This document shows positions 1-5,954 of a DNA stretch of 6,699 bases, piece by piece (the first letter of the stretch is position 1; each line of letters opens with the position of its first letter). The position numbers were made by a program, and so were the translations under genes. The notes beneath the pieces are model-generated. The model saw only the letters and a list, made by a program, of their open reading frames with translations. It did not search any database and was not told where the DNA came from. The DNA lies in assembly GCA_944381335.1 (NCBI GenBank), contig CALWKT010000076.1, forward strand, positions 1 through 6,699. The letters are read 5' to 3'. The DNA is from an uncultured Christensenellaceae bacterium. GTDB taxonomy: Bacteria > Bacillota_A > Clostridia > Christensenellales > UBA3700.

Positions 1-506
1 ATATTGTTGAACCTGAGCGCAATGTCCCTCGCGATCTCAAGATGCTGACGCTGATCAATGCCGACGGGCACCACGTCCGTCTTGAAAAGCAATATGTCGG
101 CAGCCATAAGCACGGGATAGTCCATAAGCCCCATGTTTATATTGTCAGCGTGTTTTTCGGATTTTTCCTTGAACTGGGTCATTCTTCCCATTTCGCCGAC
201 GTAAGTATAGCAGTTCAGAAGCCACGAAAGTTCGCTGTGCTCGTGCACGTGGGACTGAAAATAAAGAATATTCTTTTTGCAGTCGATCCCCGCGGCAAGC
301 AGAAGCGCAAACATATCGAGAGAGTTCTTGCGGAATACAACGGGATCCTGTCTGACCGTTATAGTATGCAGATCAGCAACTTCGAATATACAGAAGTTGT
401 CGTCTTCGTTCTGAATTTCTCTCCATTCGTTTACAGCGCCGATATAGTTGCCGAGAGTCATGATGCCCGTAGGCTGGATGCCGCTGTAAATAACTTTTTG
501 TTTCAT
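1..506 (-). CDS. trpS: Tryptophan--tRNA ligase, N-terminal half (partial)
   Basis: Cytosolic class Ic aminoacyl-tRNA synthetase that activates tryptophan with ATP and charges tRNA-Trp. The visible 168 residues form the start of the Rossmann catalytic domain: SGIQPTG at 8-14, the HIGH-equivalent TLGNYIGA at 17-24, ADLHT at 44-48, MTQFKEKS at 109-116, [16 protein letters not shown] at 126-141 and the [10 protein letters not shown] motif at 146-155. These are characteristic TrpRS signatures. Family members are about 330 residues long, so roughly half the gene, including the KMSKS-like loop, lies beyond the left edge. The ATG at 506 is chosen because an AGAGG ribosome site lies about 6 bases upstream and the protein begins just before the first family motif, as usual. 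The gene is divergent from the dGTPase gene. Its leader is too short for a T-box riboswitch. Nothing visible is truncated or frameshifted. Confidence 0.96.
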   Translation of the reverse strand, partial: MKQKVIYSGIQPTGIMTLGNYIGAVNEWREIQNEDDNFCIFEVADLHTITVRQDPVVFRKNSLDMFALLLAAGIDCKKNILYFQSHVHEHSELSWLLNCYTYVGEMGRMTQFKEKSEKHADNINMGLMDYPVLMAADILLFKTDVVPVGIDQRQHLEIARDIALRFNN

Positions 507-537
507 TTTAAGCCTCTGTAAAATAGATATTTGCAAT

Positions 538-567
538 ATTATAACACAAATATAACTAATCTGCAAA
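538..567 (-). promoter_or_regulatory. trpS promoter
   Basis: Reading on the minus strand, there is a perfect -10 box TATAAT (538-543). A weaker -35-like TTTGCA (562-567, 4 of 6 consensus bases) sits 18 bases upstream. The predicted transcription start is an A near 531, giving a leader of about 25 nt before the ATG at 506. The -10 assignment is firm; the -35 box is the best candidate rather than a strong one. Confidence 0.65.
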
Positions 568-656
568 GATTTTATATATTATTAAAGGCAAATTAAGCCT
601 ATTTATCCCCGCTACCGTTCCAACTTACCACAGTTTTGTAAAAACAGCATTAAAAT

Positions 657-684
657 AACGGCTTTTTTATAAAAAATCGCCGTT
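657..684. repeat. Inverted repeat between trpS and the dGTPase gene
   Basis: AACGGC (657-662) and GCCGTT (679-684) flank a perfect 14-base palindrome TTTTTTATAAAAAA (663-676), with only a 2-base bulge (TC, 677-678). As a whole it can form arms of about 12 bp. It lies 17 bases upstream of the dGTPase -35 box and about 90 bases upstream of the trpS -35 box. It could be an operator, or AT-rich DNA that helps the promoter. No plus-strand gene ends to its left, so a terminator role on that strand has no obvious client. Confidence 0.6.
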
Positions 685-701
685 TTCACACTTTTTGCCC
701 C

Positions 702-730
702 TTTACATCTACCTGCGCGTTCTGTATAAT
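702..730 (+). promoter_or_regulatory. dGTPase promoter, predicted to start transcription at the ATG
   Basis: TTTACA (702-707) and TATAAT (725-730) are separated by exactly 17 bases, giving 11 of 12 matches to the sigma-A consensus. With a normal 6-base discriminator the transcription start is position 737, the A of the dGTPase ATG. The same hexamers and spacing recur in front of tyrS. Confidence 0.8.
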
Positions 731-736
731 AAAATC

Positions 737-1741
737 ATGGAAGATTTTAAAAAGACGGTTTACGAAAAAGAAGCCGCGTTTTTCAGTCCTTACGCTTGCC
801 GCTCAGACATGACTAAAGGCAGAAAGCGCGAAGAAAAGCCATGCCCCCTGCGCACGGATTTCATGCGCGACCGCGACAGGATCGTGCACAGCAAATCGTT
901 CAGAAGGCTTAAACACAAGACTCAGGTTTTCATTTCCCCGGAAGGCGATCATTACCGCACCCGCCTGACGCACACGCTCGAAGTGGCTCAGATCGGCAGG
1001 ACGATAGCGCGCGCATTGAATCTCAACGAAGACCTGATCGAAGCGATAGCGCTAGGTCACGACCTCGGGCACACTCCGTTCGGACATGCCGGCGAAAGCG
1101 TGCTTGACAAACTGATAGAAGGCGGTTTCTCGCACAACGAACAGAGTCTCAGGATCGTCGAATTTCTGGAAAACGACGGCAAAGGTCTCAATCTTACCTT
1201 TGAAGTCAAAGACGGCATAGTCAACCACAAGTTCAGCGGAAAGCCCGCTACTTTGGAAGGCGAGATCATAAAATACGCAGACAGGTTCGCCTACATAAAT
1301 CACGACATCGAGGACGCGATCCTTGCCGGCGTGCTGAAAGAAGAAGATCTGCCCAAAGACTGCACCGAACTTCTGGGTCACAGCAAAAGCGCAAGGATCA
1401 ACAGCCTTATTCTCGACATCGTGAACAACAGCTTCGGCAAGCCTTACGTGAAGCAGTCTCCGGACTTTGAAGCCATGCACCTGAAACTGCACAAGTTCAT
1501 GTTCGCAAGCGTGTACACCAACCCGATCGCAAAAGCCGAAGAAAAAAAGACGCTTGCGCTCATCGAGCTTCTTTTCGATCATTACATGACTCATCCCGAA
1601 GAACTCCCCGCCTTCTTCCGCTCACTTCTGGAGACCACTCCGAAAGACCGCGTGGTAGGCGATTATATCGCAAGTTTTACAGACAGATACGCGGTGCGCA
1701 CTTTCCACGAGATATTCACCCCGAAGGGCTGGAACGTGTGA
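737..1741 (+). CDS. dgt: dGTPase-like HD-domain deoxynucleotide triphosphohydrolase
   Basis: Predicted cytosolic metal-dependent enzyme of the dGTPase/SAMHD1-like HD family, which splits dNTPs into nucleoside and triphosphate and so tunes dNTP pools. The 334 residues match the length of short bacterial members. Visible motifs are SPYACRSDMTKGR (17-29), RDRIVHSKSFRRLKHKTQVF (46-65), H79 in RLTHTLEV, the H108-D109 pair in HDLGHTPFGH, the FSHNEQSLRIV segment (131-141) and D190 in NHDIEDAI. H79, H108, D109 and D190 are the expected metal ligands. The open frame extends upstream to a TTG at 695, but that lies before the promoter, so the ATG at 737 is chosen. No Shine-Dalgarno sequence precedes it, and the promoter position predicts a leaderless mRNA. 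The gene stands alone and ends in a strong terminator. Substrate preference (dGTP versus other dNTPs) cannot be read from sequence. Confidence 0.93.
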   Translation: MEDFKKTVYEKEAAFFSPYACRSDMTKGRKREEKPCPLRTDFMRDRDRIVHSKSFRRLKHKTQVFISPEGDHYRTRLTHTLEVAQIGRTIARALNLNEDLIEAIALGHDLGHTPFGHAGESVLDKLIEGGFSHNEQSLRIVEFLENDGKGLNLTFEVKDGIVNHKFSGKPATLEGEIIKYADRFAYINHDIEDAILAGVLKEEDLPKDCTELLGHSKSARINSLILDIVNNSFGKPYVKQSPDFEAMHLKLHKFMFASVYTNPIAKAEEKKTLALIELLFDHYMTHPEELPAFFRSLLETTPKDRVVGDYIASFTDRYAVRTFHEIFTPKGWNV

Positions 1742-1798
1742 TGCAGCAGGCGCAAAACGCCGGTATCGCTGACTTTTAAAATACGGAATGATCAACAC

Positions 1799-1834
1799 GG
1801 GCGCGCAAAAATCTGCGCGCCCTTCTTTTATTTT
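1799..1834 (+). terminator. Intrinsic terminator of the dGTPase gene
   Basis: A 9-bp GC-rich stem, GGGCGCGCA (1799-1807) with TGCGCGCCC (1814-1822), has a 6-base loop and is followed by the T-rich tract TTCTTTTATTTT. Read on the minus strand there is no U-run, so it works in one direction only. It begins 57 bases after the dGTPase stop. Confidence 0.9.
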
Positions 1835-1860
1835 CATGCAAACATGAAAAAGTCGCTTTC

Positions 1861-1890
1861 AAAGAAAACGCCGCCATTTTTCAGGCGGCG
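1861..1890 (-). terminator. Intrinsic terminator of the tyrS-yigZ-ilvE operon
   Basis: On the minus strand, CGCCGCC (1884-1890) pairs with GGCGGCG (1869-1875) around an 8-base loop, followed by TTTTCTTTG (1860-1868). It lies 25 bases after the ilvE stop. Together with the opposite-facing terminator at 1799-1834 it insulates the two convergent transcripts. Confidence 0.88.
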
Positions 1891-1915
1891 CGGCTTTAGT
1901 CTGAACTGTTTACTT

Positions 1916-2971
1916 TCAGTTGATCTGAGTGACCCAGCCGAATTCGTCCGGATATTTTTCCTGCTGAATACCGGTGATCTTGTCGTACAGGAACGCGGTG
2001 ATCTCGCCCATCTTGCCGCCGTTGACGACCATATCCTTACCTTTGTAGCCGATGACGCCGACAGGAGAAATGACCGCCGCGGTGCCGGTGCCGAAGCACT
2101 CTTTGAGGGTGCCGTCTTCATAAGCCTTTACGACTTCTTCTATCGAGATCCTTCTCTCGCTTGCCTTGTAGCCGTACTTTTTGAGGACTTCGAGGCAGCT
2201 CTTTCTGGTTATGCCGGGCAGGATGCTGCCGACAAGCTGAGGAGTGACGACCTCGTCGCCGATCACGAAGAAGATGTTCATGCTGCCCACTTCTTCGACG
2301 TACCTGTGCTCTTTTCCGTCAAGCCACAGCGCCTGGTCGTAGCCGAGCGCGTTCGCCTTTTCGCCGCCGAGCAGCGAGCAAGCGTAGTTGCCCGAACATT
2401 TAGCTTCGCCGGTACCGCCGATGAACGCTCTGACCAGAGTGTCTTCAACGAGTATCTTTGTAGGCTCTAGACCGTGAGCGTAATAACTGCCGACGGGCGA
2501 CAGGATTATGCAGAACACGTATTTCTTGCTCGCGTGAACGCCGAGAACTTCCTCGTTCGCGAACATGAACGGACGTATATAAAGCGCGGTGCCCGGCTTG
2601 GTCGGGATCCAGTCTCTCTCAAGCTTGAGCAATTCGAACAGCGCGGGCTTCACGACGTTGGCGTCAAACTGAGGCATGCACATTCTCTTTGCCGAATTGT
2701 TCATTCTGACGAAGTTGTCGTCGATACGGAAAACGGTAATTTTCCCCTCGTCGTTCTTATACGCCTTCGCGCCCTCGAAGATACTCTGCGCGTAATGTAG
2801 AACGTTGGTCGCGGGAGCCATCGGGAAAGAAGCATAAGGAACGATCTCCGGCTCCTTCCACGCACCGTTTTCGTATTCCATTACCAGCATATGGTCGGTA
2901 AAATATTTACCGAAACCCAGTTTGGAAAAGTCGGGTTTTTGCTTCAGAACTGTTGATTTGGTTATCTTCAT
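1916..2971 (-). CDS. ilvE: Branched-chain amino acid aminotransferase
   Basis: PLP-dependent fold-type IV transaminase in the cytosol that interconverts leucine, isoleucine or valine with their 2-oxo acids, using glutamate/2-oxoglutarate. The 351 residues match the longer BCAT subgroup that includes the eukaryotic BCATs. Visible features are HYAQSIFEGAKAY (59-71), RPFMFA (133-138), the PLP lysine K191 in GTGEAKCSGNYA, GYDQALWLDG (210-219), the EEVGSMN motif (226-232) and CFGTGTAAVISPVG (292-305), which binds the cofactor phosphate. The ATG at 2971 is supported by a GGGGTGG ribosome site 4 bases upstream. It is last in the operon, 24 bases after yigZ, with no promoter evident in the gap. No other branched-chain biosynthetic gene is in the window, so the direction (biosynthesis or degradation) is not shown. 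The alternative is a related class IV aminotransferase, but the full motif set favours BCAT. Confidence 0.96.
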   Translation of the reverse strand: MKITKSTVLKQKPDFSKLGFGKYFTDHMLVMEYENGAWKEPEIVPYASFPMAPATNVLHYAQSIFEGAKAYKNDEGKITVFRIDDNFVRMNNSAKRMCMPQFDANVVKPALFELLKLERDWIPTKPGTALYIRPFMFANEEVLGVHASKKYVFCIILSPVGSYYAHGLEPTKILVEDTLVRAFIGGTGEAKCSGNYACSLLGGEKANALGYDQALWLDGKEHRYVEEVGSMNIFFVIGDEVVTPQLVGSILPGITRKSCLEVLKKYGYKASERRISIEEVVKAYEDGTLKECFGTGTAAVISPVGVIGYKGKDMVVNGGKMGEITAFLYDKITGIQQEKYPDEFGWVTQIN

Positions 2972-2995
2972 AAAACCACCCCGTAATTTGTTTTC

Positions 2996-3625
2996 TTATT
3001 TGTCAAAACCGAAATATCCTTCGCCCGTGTAAGTTATAAGCGCTTTGCCTGAGGACAGATCGGTCAGTTTTTCTTTGAGTTTATCCGCTTTGCTCTCCTC
3101 CGCGGCATACGAGATCTCAACTCCGTCTCCGTACTCCGTGGAAATGATCTGAGCTTCTCTCTCTATTTCGTCGGACAGCCTGCGGAAATCCGTATAATCG
3201 CAGACAACTTTCCCGAAACGCGCGTAATCGAACCTCGCCGTTTCAGCCTGCGAAAGCGCGTCCGCAACGCATCCCGAATACGCGCTGACAAGCCCGCCGG
3301 CGCCCAGCTTTATCCCTCCGAAATATCTTGTCACCACTGCGAGGATCATTCTGAAATTGCGTTTTTTCAGCACTTCCAGCATAGGCATCCCCGCCGTGCC
3401 CTGAGGTTCTCCGTCGTCGGAAAATCTCTGCTCGGTATTTTCCCTGTTGGACACGAACGCGTAACAGTTGTGGGTCGCGTCCGAATATTTTCTGGATATT
3501 TTCTTTATCTCTTCAAAAGCCTGCTCCGCGCTTTCGATCGGCATAAGCGTCTTGATGAAACGCGACCTGTTGATCACGGTCTCGCGCTCGCTGCCGCCCT
3601 TTACGCAATAGTAGGATCCTCTCAT
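2996..3625 (-). CDS. yigZ: YigZ/IMPACT family protein
   Basis: Member of the UPF0029 (Impact) family, related to E. coli YigZ, B. subtilis YvyE and the N-terminal domain of eukaryotic IMPACT. Its biochemical role in bacteria is not firmly established; links to translation regulation come mainly from the eukaryotic homologue. The 209 residues are the usual length. The Impact domain covers roughly residues 1-125, with INRSRFI (18-24), ATHNCYAF (50-57), [15 protein letters not shown] (69-83) and [17 protein letters not shown] (97-113). A C-terminal DUF1949-like ferredoxin-fold domain covers about 138-200. Its ATG overlaps the tyrS TGA (ATGA), and only a weak AGGGT-like ribosome site precedes it, so translation is probably coupled to tyrS. 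Co-transcription with a tRNA synthetase fits a translation-related role, but that is inference. Confidence 0.93.
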   Translation of the reverse strand: MRGSYYCVKGGSERETVINRSRFIKTLMPIESAEQAFEEIKKISRKYSDATHNCYAFVSNRENTEQRFSDDGEPQGTAGMPMLEVLKKRNFRMILAVVTRYFGGIKLGAGGLVSAYSGCVADALSQAETARFDYARFGKVVCDYTDFRRLSDEIEREAQIISTEYGDGVEISYAAEESKADKLKEKLTDLSSGKALITYTGEGYFGFDK

Positions 3626-4836
3626 TGAGCTTTGACCCTGACGTGCACCTTCTTGCCCTTGTGCAGGATCACGCCCCCGGCAAGTTTCTCGTCGCTGACG
3701 GTGTAATCGAAAGCGTCTACTTTATCCTCGTCCACCTTGACGCCGCCTCCGGTGATCAGGTTTCTCGCCTCGCTCTTTGATTTGCAGACGCCGACCGCGC
3801 ACATGATGTCGATGATGTTGTTTACGCCTTTCGCAACGGTAACTTCGGGCATATCGTCGCCCTGTCCGCCGAACGCCGCTCTCGCCTGAGCCTGAGCCTT
3901 TTCCGCCTCTTCTTTGCCGTGCACGATCGCGGTGACTTCGTAAGCCAGTCTTTCCTTTGCCACGTTGATGCGCTCGTCCTTATATCTGCAAAGTTCCGCT
4001 ATCTCGTCGAGGTCGACGTAGGTCAGAAGTTTAAGACACTTTTCAACGTCCGCGTCCGCGGTATTTCTCCAGTACTGGTAGAAGTCGTAAGGAGAGGTCT
4101 TTGCGGGATCAAGCCATACCGCGCCTGCCTGCGTCTTGCCCATCTTCTTACCCTCGCTTGTGGTGAGGAGCTGGAATGTCATGGCAAACGCCGGAGCGCC
4201 CTCTTTTCTCCTGATCAGGTCTGCGCCCGCGAGTATGTTCGACCACTGGTCGTCGCCGCCGCATTCCAGCTTGCAGCCGTAATGCTTGAACAGATACAAA
4301 AAGTCGTACGCCTGCAAAAGCATATAGCTGAACTCGAAGAAAGAAAGTCCTCTTTCCATGCGCGTCTTGAAACATTCCGCAGTCAGCATCTTGTTGACCG
4401 AGAAGCTCGCGCCGATATCCCTCATGAACTGAAGGAAGTTGAGATTGTCCAGCCAGTCGGCGTTATTGACCATGATCGCCGCGTTTTCTCCTTCGAAAGA
4501 GAAAAACCTGGACATCTGCTTTTTAAAACATTCGCAGTTGTGATTTATAGTCTCGTTGGTCATCATGCGGCGCATATCCGTTCTGCCGGACGGATCTCCT
4601 ATTTTGCCTGTGCCGCCGCCGATGAGGACTATGGGTTTGTGACCCGCCTTCTGCATATGGCTCATCGCCATCAGCGCGAGAAAATGTCCCACGTGCAGGC
4701 TGTCCGCGGTCGGGTCGAAACCTATATAGAACGGAACGCTCTCCTTGCCGAGCATCTCGTAAAGCTCGTCTTCGAAAACCACCTGTTTGATGAAACCTCT
4801 GGCTTTCAGCGTGTCCATTATGTTCGTACCGTTCAT
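3622..4836 (-). CDS. tyrS: Tyrosine--tRNA ligase
   Basis: Cytosolic class Ic synthetase that charges tRNA-Tyr. The 404 residues are a normal length for the TyrS type. Visible features are [15 protein letters not shown] (37-51), which contains the HIGH-equivalent [17 protein letters not shown] (74-86); [12 protein letters not shown] (171-182), the tyrosine-binding helix; GGDDQWSNI (193-201); and the KMSKS-equivalent KMGKT (231-235). An S4-type RNA-binding domain at about 340-402 follows, including [18 protein letters not shown]. The ATG at 4836 is chosen because AAGGAGA lies 5 bases upstream. The frame stays open to a TTG at 4866, but that lies upstream of the predicted transcription start. 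It is first in the tyrS-yigZ-ilvE operon and overlaps yigZ by 4 bases. Unlike many Bacillota tyrS genes it has no T-box leader. Confidence 0.97.
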   Translation of the reverse strand: MNGTNIMDTLKARGFIKQVVFEDELYEMLGKESVPFYIGFDPTADSLHVGHFLALMAMSHMQKAGHKPIVLIGGGTGKIGDPSGRTDMRRMMTNETINHNCECFKKQMSRFFSFEGENAAIMVNNADWLDNLNFLQFMRDIGASFSVNKMLTAECFKTRMERGLSFFEFSYMLLQAYDFLYLFKHYGCKLECGGDDQWSNILAGADLIRRKEGAPAFAMTFQLLTTSEGKKMGKTQAGAVWLDPAKTSPYDFYQYWRNTADADVEKCLKLLTYVDLDEIAELCRYKDERINVAKERLAYEVTAIVHGKEEAEKAQAQARAAFGGQGDDMPEVTVAKGVNNIIDIMCAVGVCKSKSEARNLITGGGVKVDEDKVDAFDYTVSDEKLAGGVILHKGKKVHVRVKAQ

Positions 4837-4841
4837 ATTTG

Positions 4842-4848
4842 TCTCCTT
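4842..4848 (-). promoter_or_regulatory. tyrS ribosome-binding site
   Basis: AAGGAGA on the minus strand, 5 bases before the ATG at 4836. It decides the start: no comparable site precedes the in-frame TTG at 4866 or the internal ATG six codons into the protein. Confidence 0.85.
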
Positions 4849-4868
4849 GTTTTTATACGTTTGCAATA

Positions 4869-4897
4869 ATTATACCACCCTTTTTTTATGTTGTAAA
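4869..4897 (-). promoter_or_regulatory. tyrS operon promoter
   Basis: On the minus strand, TTTACA (4892-4897) and TATAAT (4869-4874) are separated by 17 bases, the same hexamers and spacing as the dGTPase promoter. The predicted start is an A at about 4862, giving a leader of about 26 nt. That leaves no room for a T-box or attenuator in the tyrS transcript. Confidence 0.85.
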
Positions 4898-4998
4898 ACG
4901 ATATTTTCTTTTTTTGCCGTTTAAAATGAGCTTTTCGCGATATTTTGCGTGAACGCGGACAAAAAACTCTTTATGCGGTCTCAGGTTTCACCGAAAAA

Positions 4999-5031
4999 CC
5001 GTAACGGCGAATATTCGGGCGCAAATTGCGC
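4999..5031. repeat. Three adjoining palindromes upstream of the lipoprotein gene
   Basis: CCGTAACGG (4999-5007, odd centre), CGAATATTCG (5008-5017, perfect) and GCGCAAATTGCGC (5019-5031, odd centre) tile the DNA almost without a gap. They end about 15 bases before the lipoprotein ribosome site. Arms are only 4-6 bp each, so each alone could be chance; the tiling is what stands out. They could be protein-binding sites or small leader hairpins. No convincing promoter could be identified around them. Confidence 0.4.
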
Positions 5032-5057
5032 ACGATAACCGCGAAGAGAGGTGCGTT

Positions 5058-5747
5058 ATGAAAAGAAACAACAACTATACGGCATTGCTTGTGGTCCTTC
5101 TTCTGGCAGTCGTGGCGCTGGCGCTGTGGGGCTGCTCGAAAAGCGAGACCGCCTACGCAAATTTCACCCCCGAAGACTTCCTGTCGCTTGACAACTTTAC
5201 CCTGAAAACCAACGTCCGGCCGGACGACGTAATGCGCTACGTCAAAAAAGACGGCGCGCTCTACTATTCTTCCACGCACGTCGGAGAAAGCCACACCAAC
5301 ACCGTTTATTACGTTTTTGACAACGGAAACAACAGAGAGTACAGCGAAGGGATATGGAAAGACATAGAAGACGCCGACGCGGACAAGTACGTCGCGACGA
5401 TAAACACCGCGTGCGGTCTTGTCTACAACAAGCTCGATCCTTCGCAGTTCAGAGAGATCCCGGGCAAAAAACTCATGTTTTCGGTAGACCCGGAGCAATT
5501 TTTCAAGCAGGCGTACAGACAGATCTATCAGACATATTTCGGCACGGATTACGACGAAGAGAATTTCGCTCAGGACTTTGAAGAAAACGCTGAGACCCTT
5601 TTCGGAGATCTGAACGGTTACGAAATCGTGCTCAACTGTTCAAAAGCAGATTCGATCGTGCTCAGCATTGAAAATTCAAAGGACAAAAGCAGCGACGTAT
5701 ACGAGTACTACGCGATAGGCTCGACGGGGATCGTACTGCCGGACTGA
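5058..5747 (+). CDS. Putative lipoprotein of unknown function
   Basis: I do not recognise this 229-residue protein. Its N-terminus has K2 and R3, a hydrophobic stretch at about 8-24 and a lipobox-like LWGC with the cysteine at residue 26. This predicts signal peptidase II processing and lipid anchoring on the outer face of the membrane. The W at -2 is unusual for a lipobox. The mature part of about 204 residues is acidic and rich in Asp, Tyr and Asn, with a repeated pattern of polar/aromatic strands (DNFTLKTN, GALYYSS, NTVYYVFDNG, YEIVLNCS, SIVLSIENS). This would suit a beta-rich LolA/LppX-like extracytoplasmic domain, which is inference only. One further cysteine (in NTACGL) and one in LNCSK remain in the mature chain. 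The ATG at 5058 is supported by AGAGAGGT about 5 bases upstream. The gene is monocistronic and divergent from tyrS. Confidence 0.82.
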   Translation: MKRNNNYTALLVVLLLAVVALALWGCSKSETAYANFTPEDFLSLDNFTLKTNVRPDDVMRYVKKDGALYYSSTHVGESHTNTVYYVFDNGNNREYSEGIWKDIEDADADKYVATINTACGLVYNKLDPSQFREIPGKKLMFSVDPEQFFKQAYRQIYQTYFGTDYDEENFAQDFEENAETLFGDLNGYEIVLNCSKADSIVLSIENSKDKSSDVYEYYAIGSTGIVLPD

Positions 5748-5788
5748 CGGCTCTGCGCTCCCCTTTCCCCGTCTCAAGACGTACATAA

Positions 5789-5845
5789 ACGCCCGTAAAG
5801 GGCGCGCGATTAACTTCACAGCCGTTCTGCGTTTTTCACGGGCGT
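5789..5845. repeat. Long-range inverted repeat with a competing short hairpin
   Basis: ACGCCCGT (5789-5796) is perfectly complementary to ACGGGCGT (5838-5845) across 41 bases. The left arm also forms a local hairpin, CGCCC (5790-5794) with GGGCG (5800-5804) around GTAAA. The two structures use the same bases and exclude each other. A further ACGGCT (5747-5752) / AGCCGT (5820-5825) pair nests across the same region. They lie between the lipoprotein stop and the next promoter, so they most likely belong to the lipoprotein transcript 3' end. Confidence 0.45.
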
Positions 5846-5865
5846 GCATACCGCGCATATTTTTT
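5844..5865 (+). terminator. Possible weak terminator after the lipoprotein gene
   Basis: A short stem GTGC (5844-5847) with GCGC (5853-5856) around ATACC is followed by AT, A and six Ts (5860-5865). The U-run is good but the 4-bp stem with one G-U pair is weak. It is the only hairpin-plus-U-run between this gene and the next promoter. Confidence 0.3.
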
Positions 5866-5886
5866 ACAGACAACGCTGATTTTTCT

Positions 5887-5915
5887 TTGATATTTTTTTC
5901 ACTATATGATATAAT
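5887..5915 (+). promoter_or_regulatory. Strong extended -10 promoter of the NifU-like operon
   Basis: TTGATA (5887-5892, 5 of 6 matches) and TATAAT (5910-5915) are separated by 17 bases, with the extended -10 TG at 5907-5908 in the correct TGn register. The predicted start is an A at about 5922, giving a 33-nt leader that contains AAGGAGG at 5939-5945, 9 bases before the ATG. The region upstream is rich in T tracts. This is the best promoter and ribosome-site combination in the window. Confidence 0.88.
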
Positions 5916-5954
5916 CCAAGAAGCAGAAAGCAATTTTTAAGGAGGATTTTCCTA

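Noticed and set aside
695..736. N-terminal extension of the dGTPase from a TTG at 695
   Set aside because: The extra codons span the promoter itself, have no ribosome site and do not resemble the family N-terminus.
4837..4866. N-terminal extension of TyrS from a TTG at 4866
   Set aside because: It lies upstream of the predicted transcription start (about 4862) and has no ribosome site, whereas the ATG at 4836 has AAGGAGA.
3919..4869. Long open frame of about 316 codons antisense to tyrS
   Set aside because: It lies almost wholly opposite tyrS, has no ribosome site or recognisable domain, and is explained by the codon bias of the real gene. The same holds for frames opposite trpS (42-521), ilvE (1844-2470) and the NifU-like gene (5964-6587).
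4873..4881. T-box-like core AGGGTGGTA on the minus strand before tyrS
   Set aside because: It matches the start of the T-box consensus, but the following CCGCG is missing, it lies inside the promoter spacer and -10 box upstream of the transcript start, and no terminator/antiterminator pair follows.
4922..4927. TAAAAT as a -10 box for the lipoprotein gene
   Set aside because: No acceptable -35 hexamer is found at 16-18 bases upstream, so the promoter of this gene is left unassigned.
5790..5804. CGCCC/GGGCG hairpin as the lipoprotein terminator
   Set aside because: No U-run follows the stem; the next bases are CGCGATTAAC. It is kept only as part of the competing-hairpin observation.
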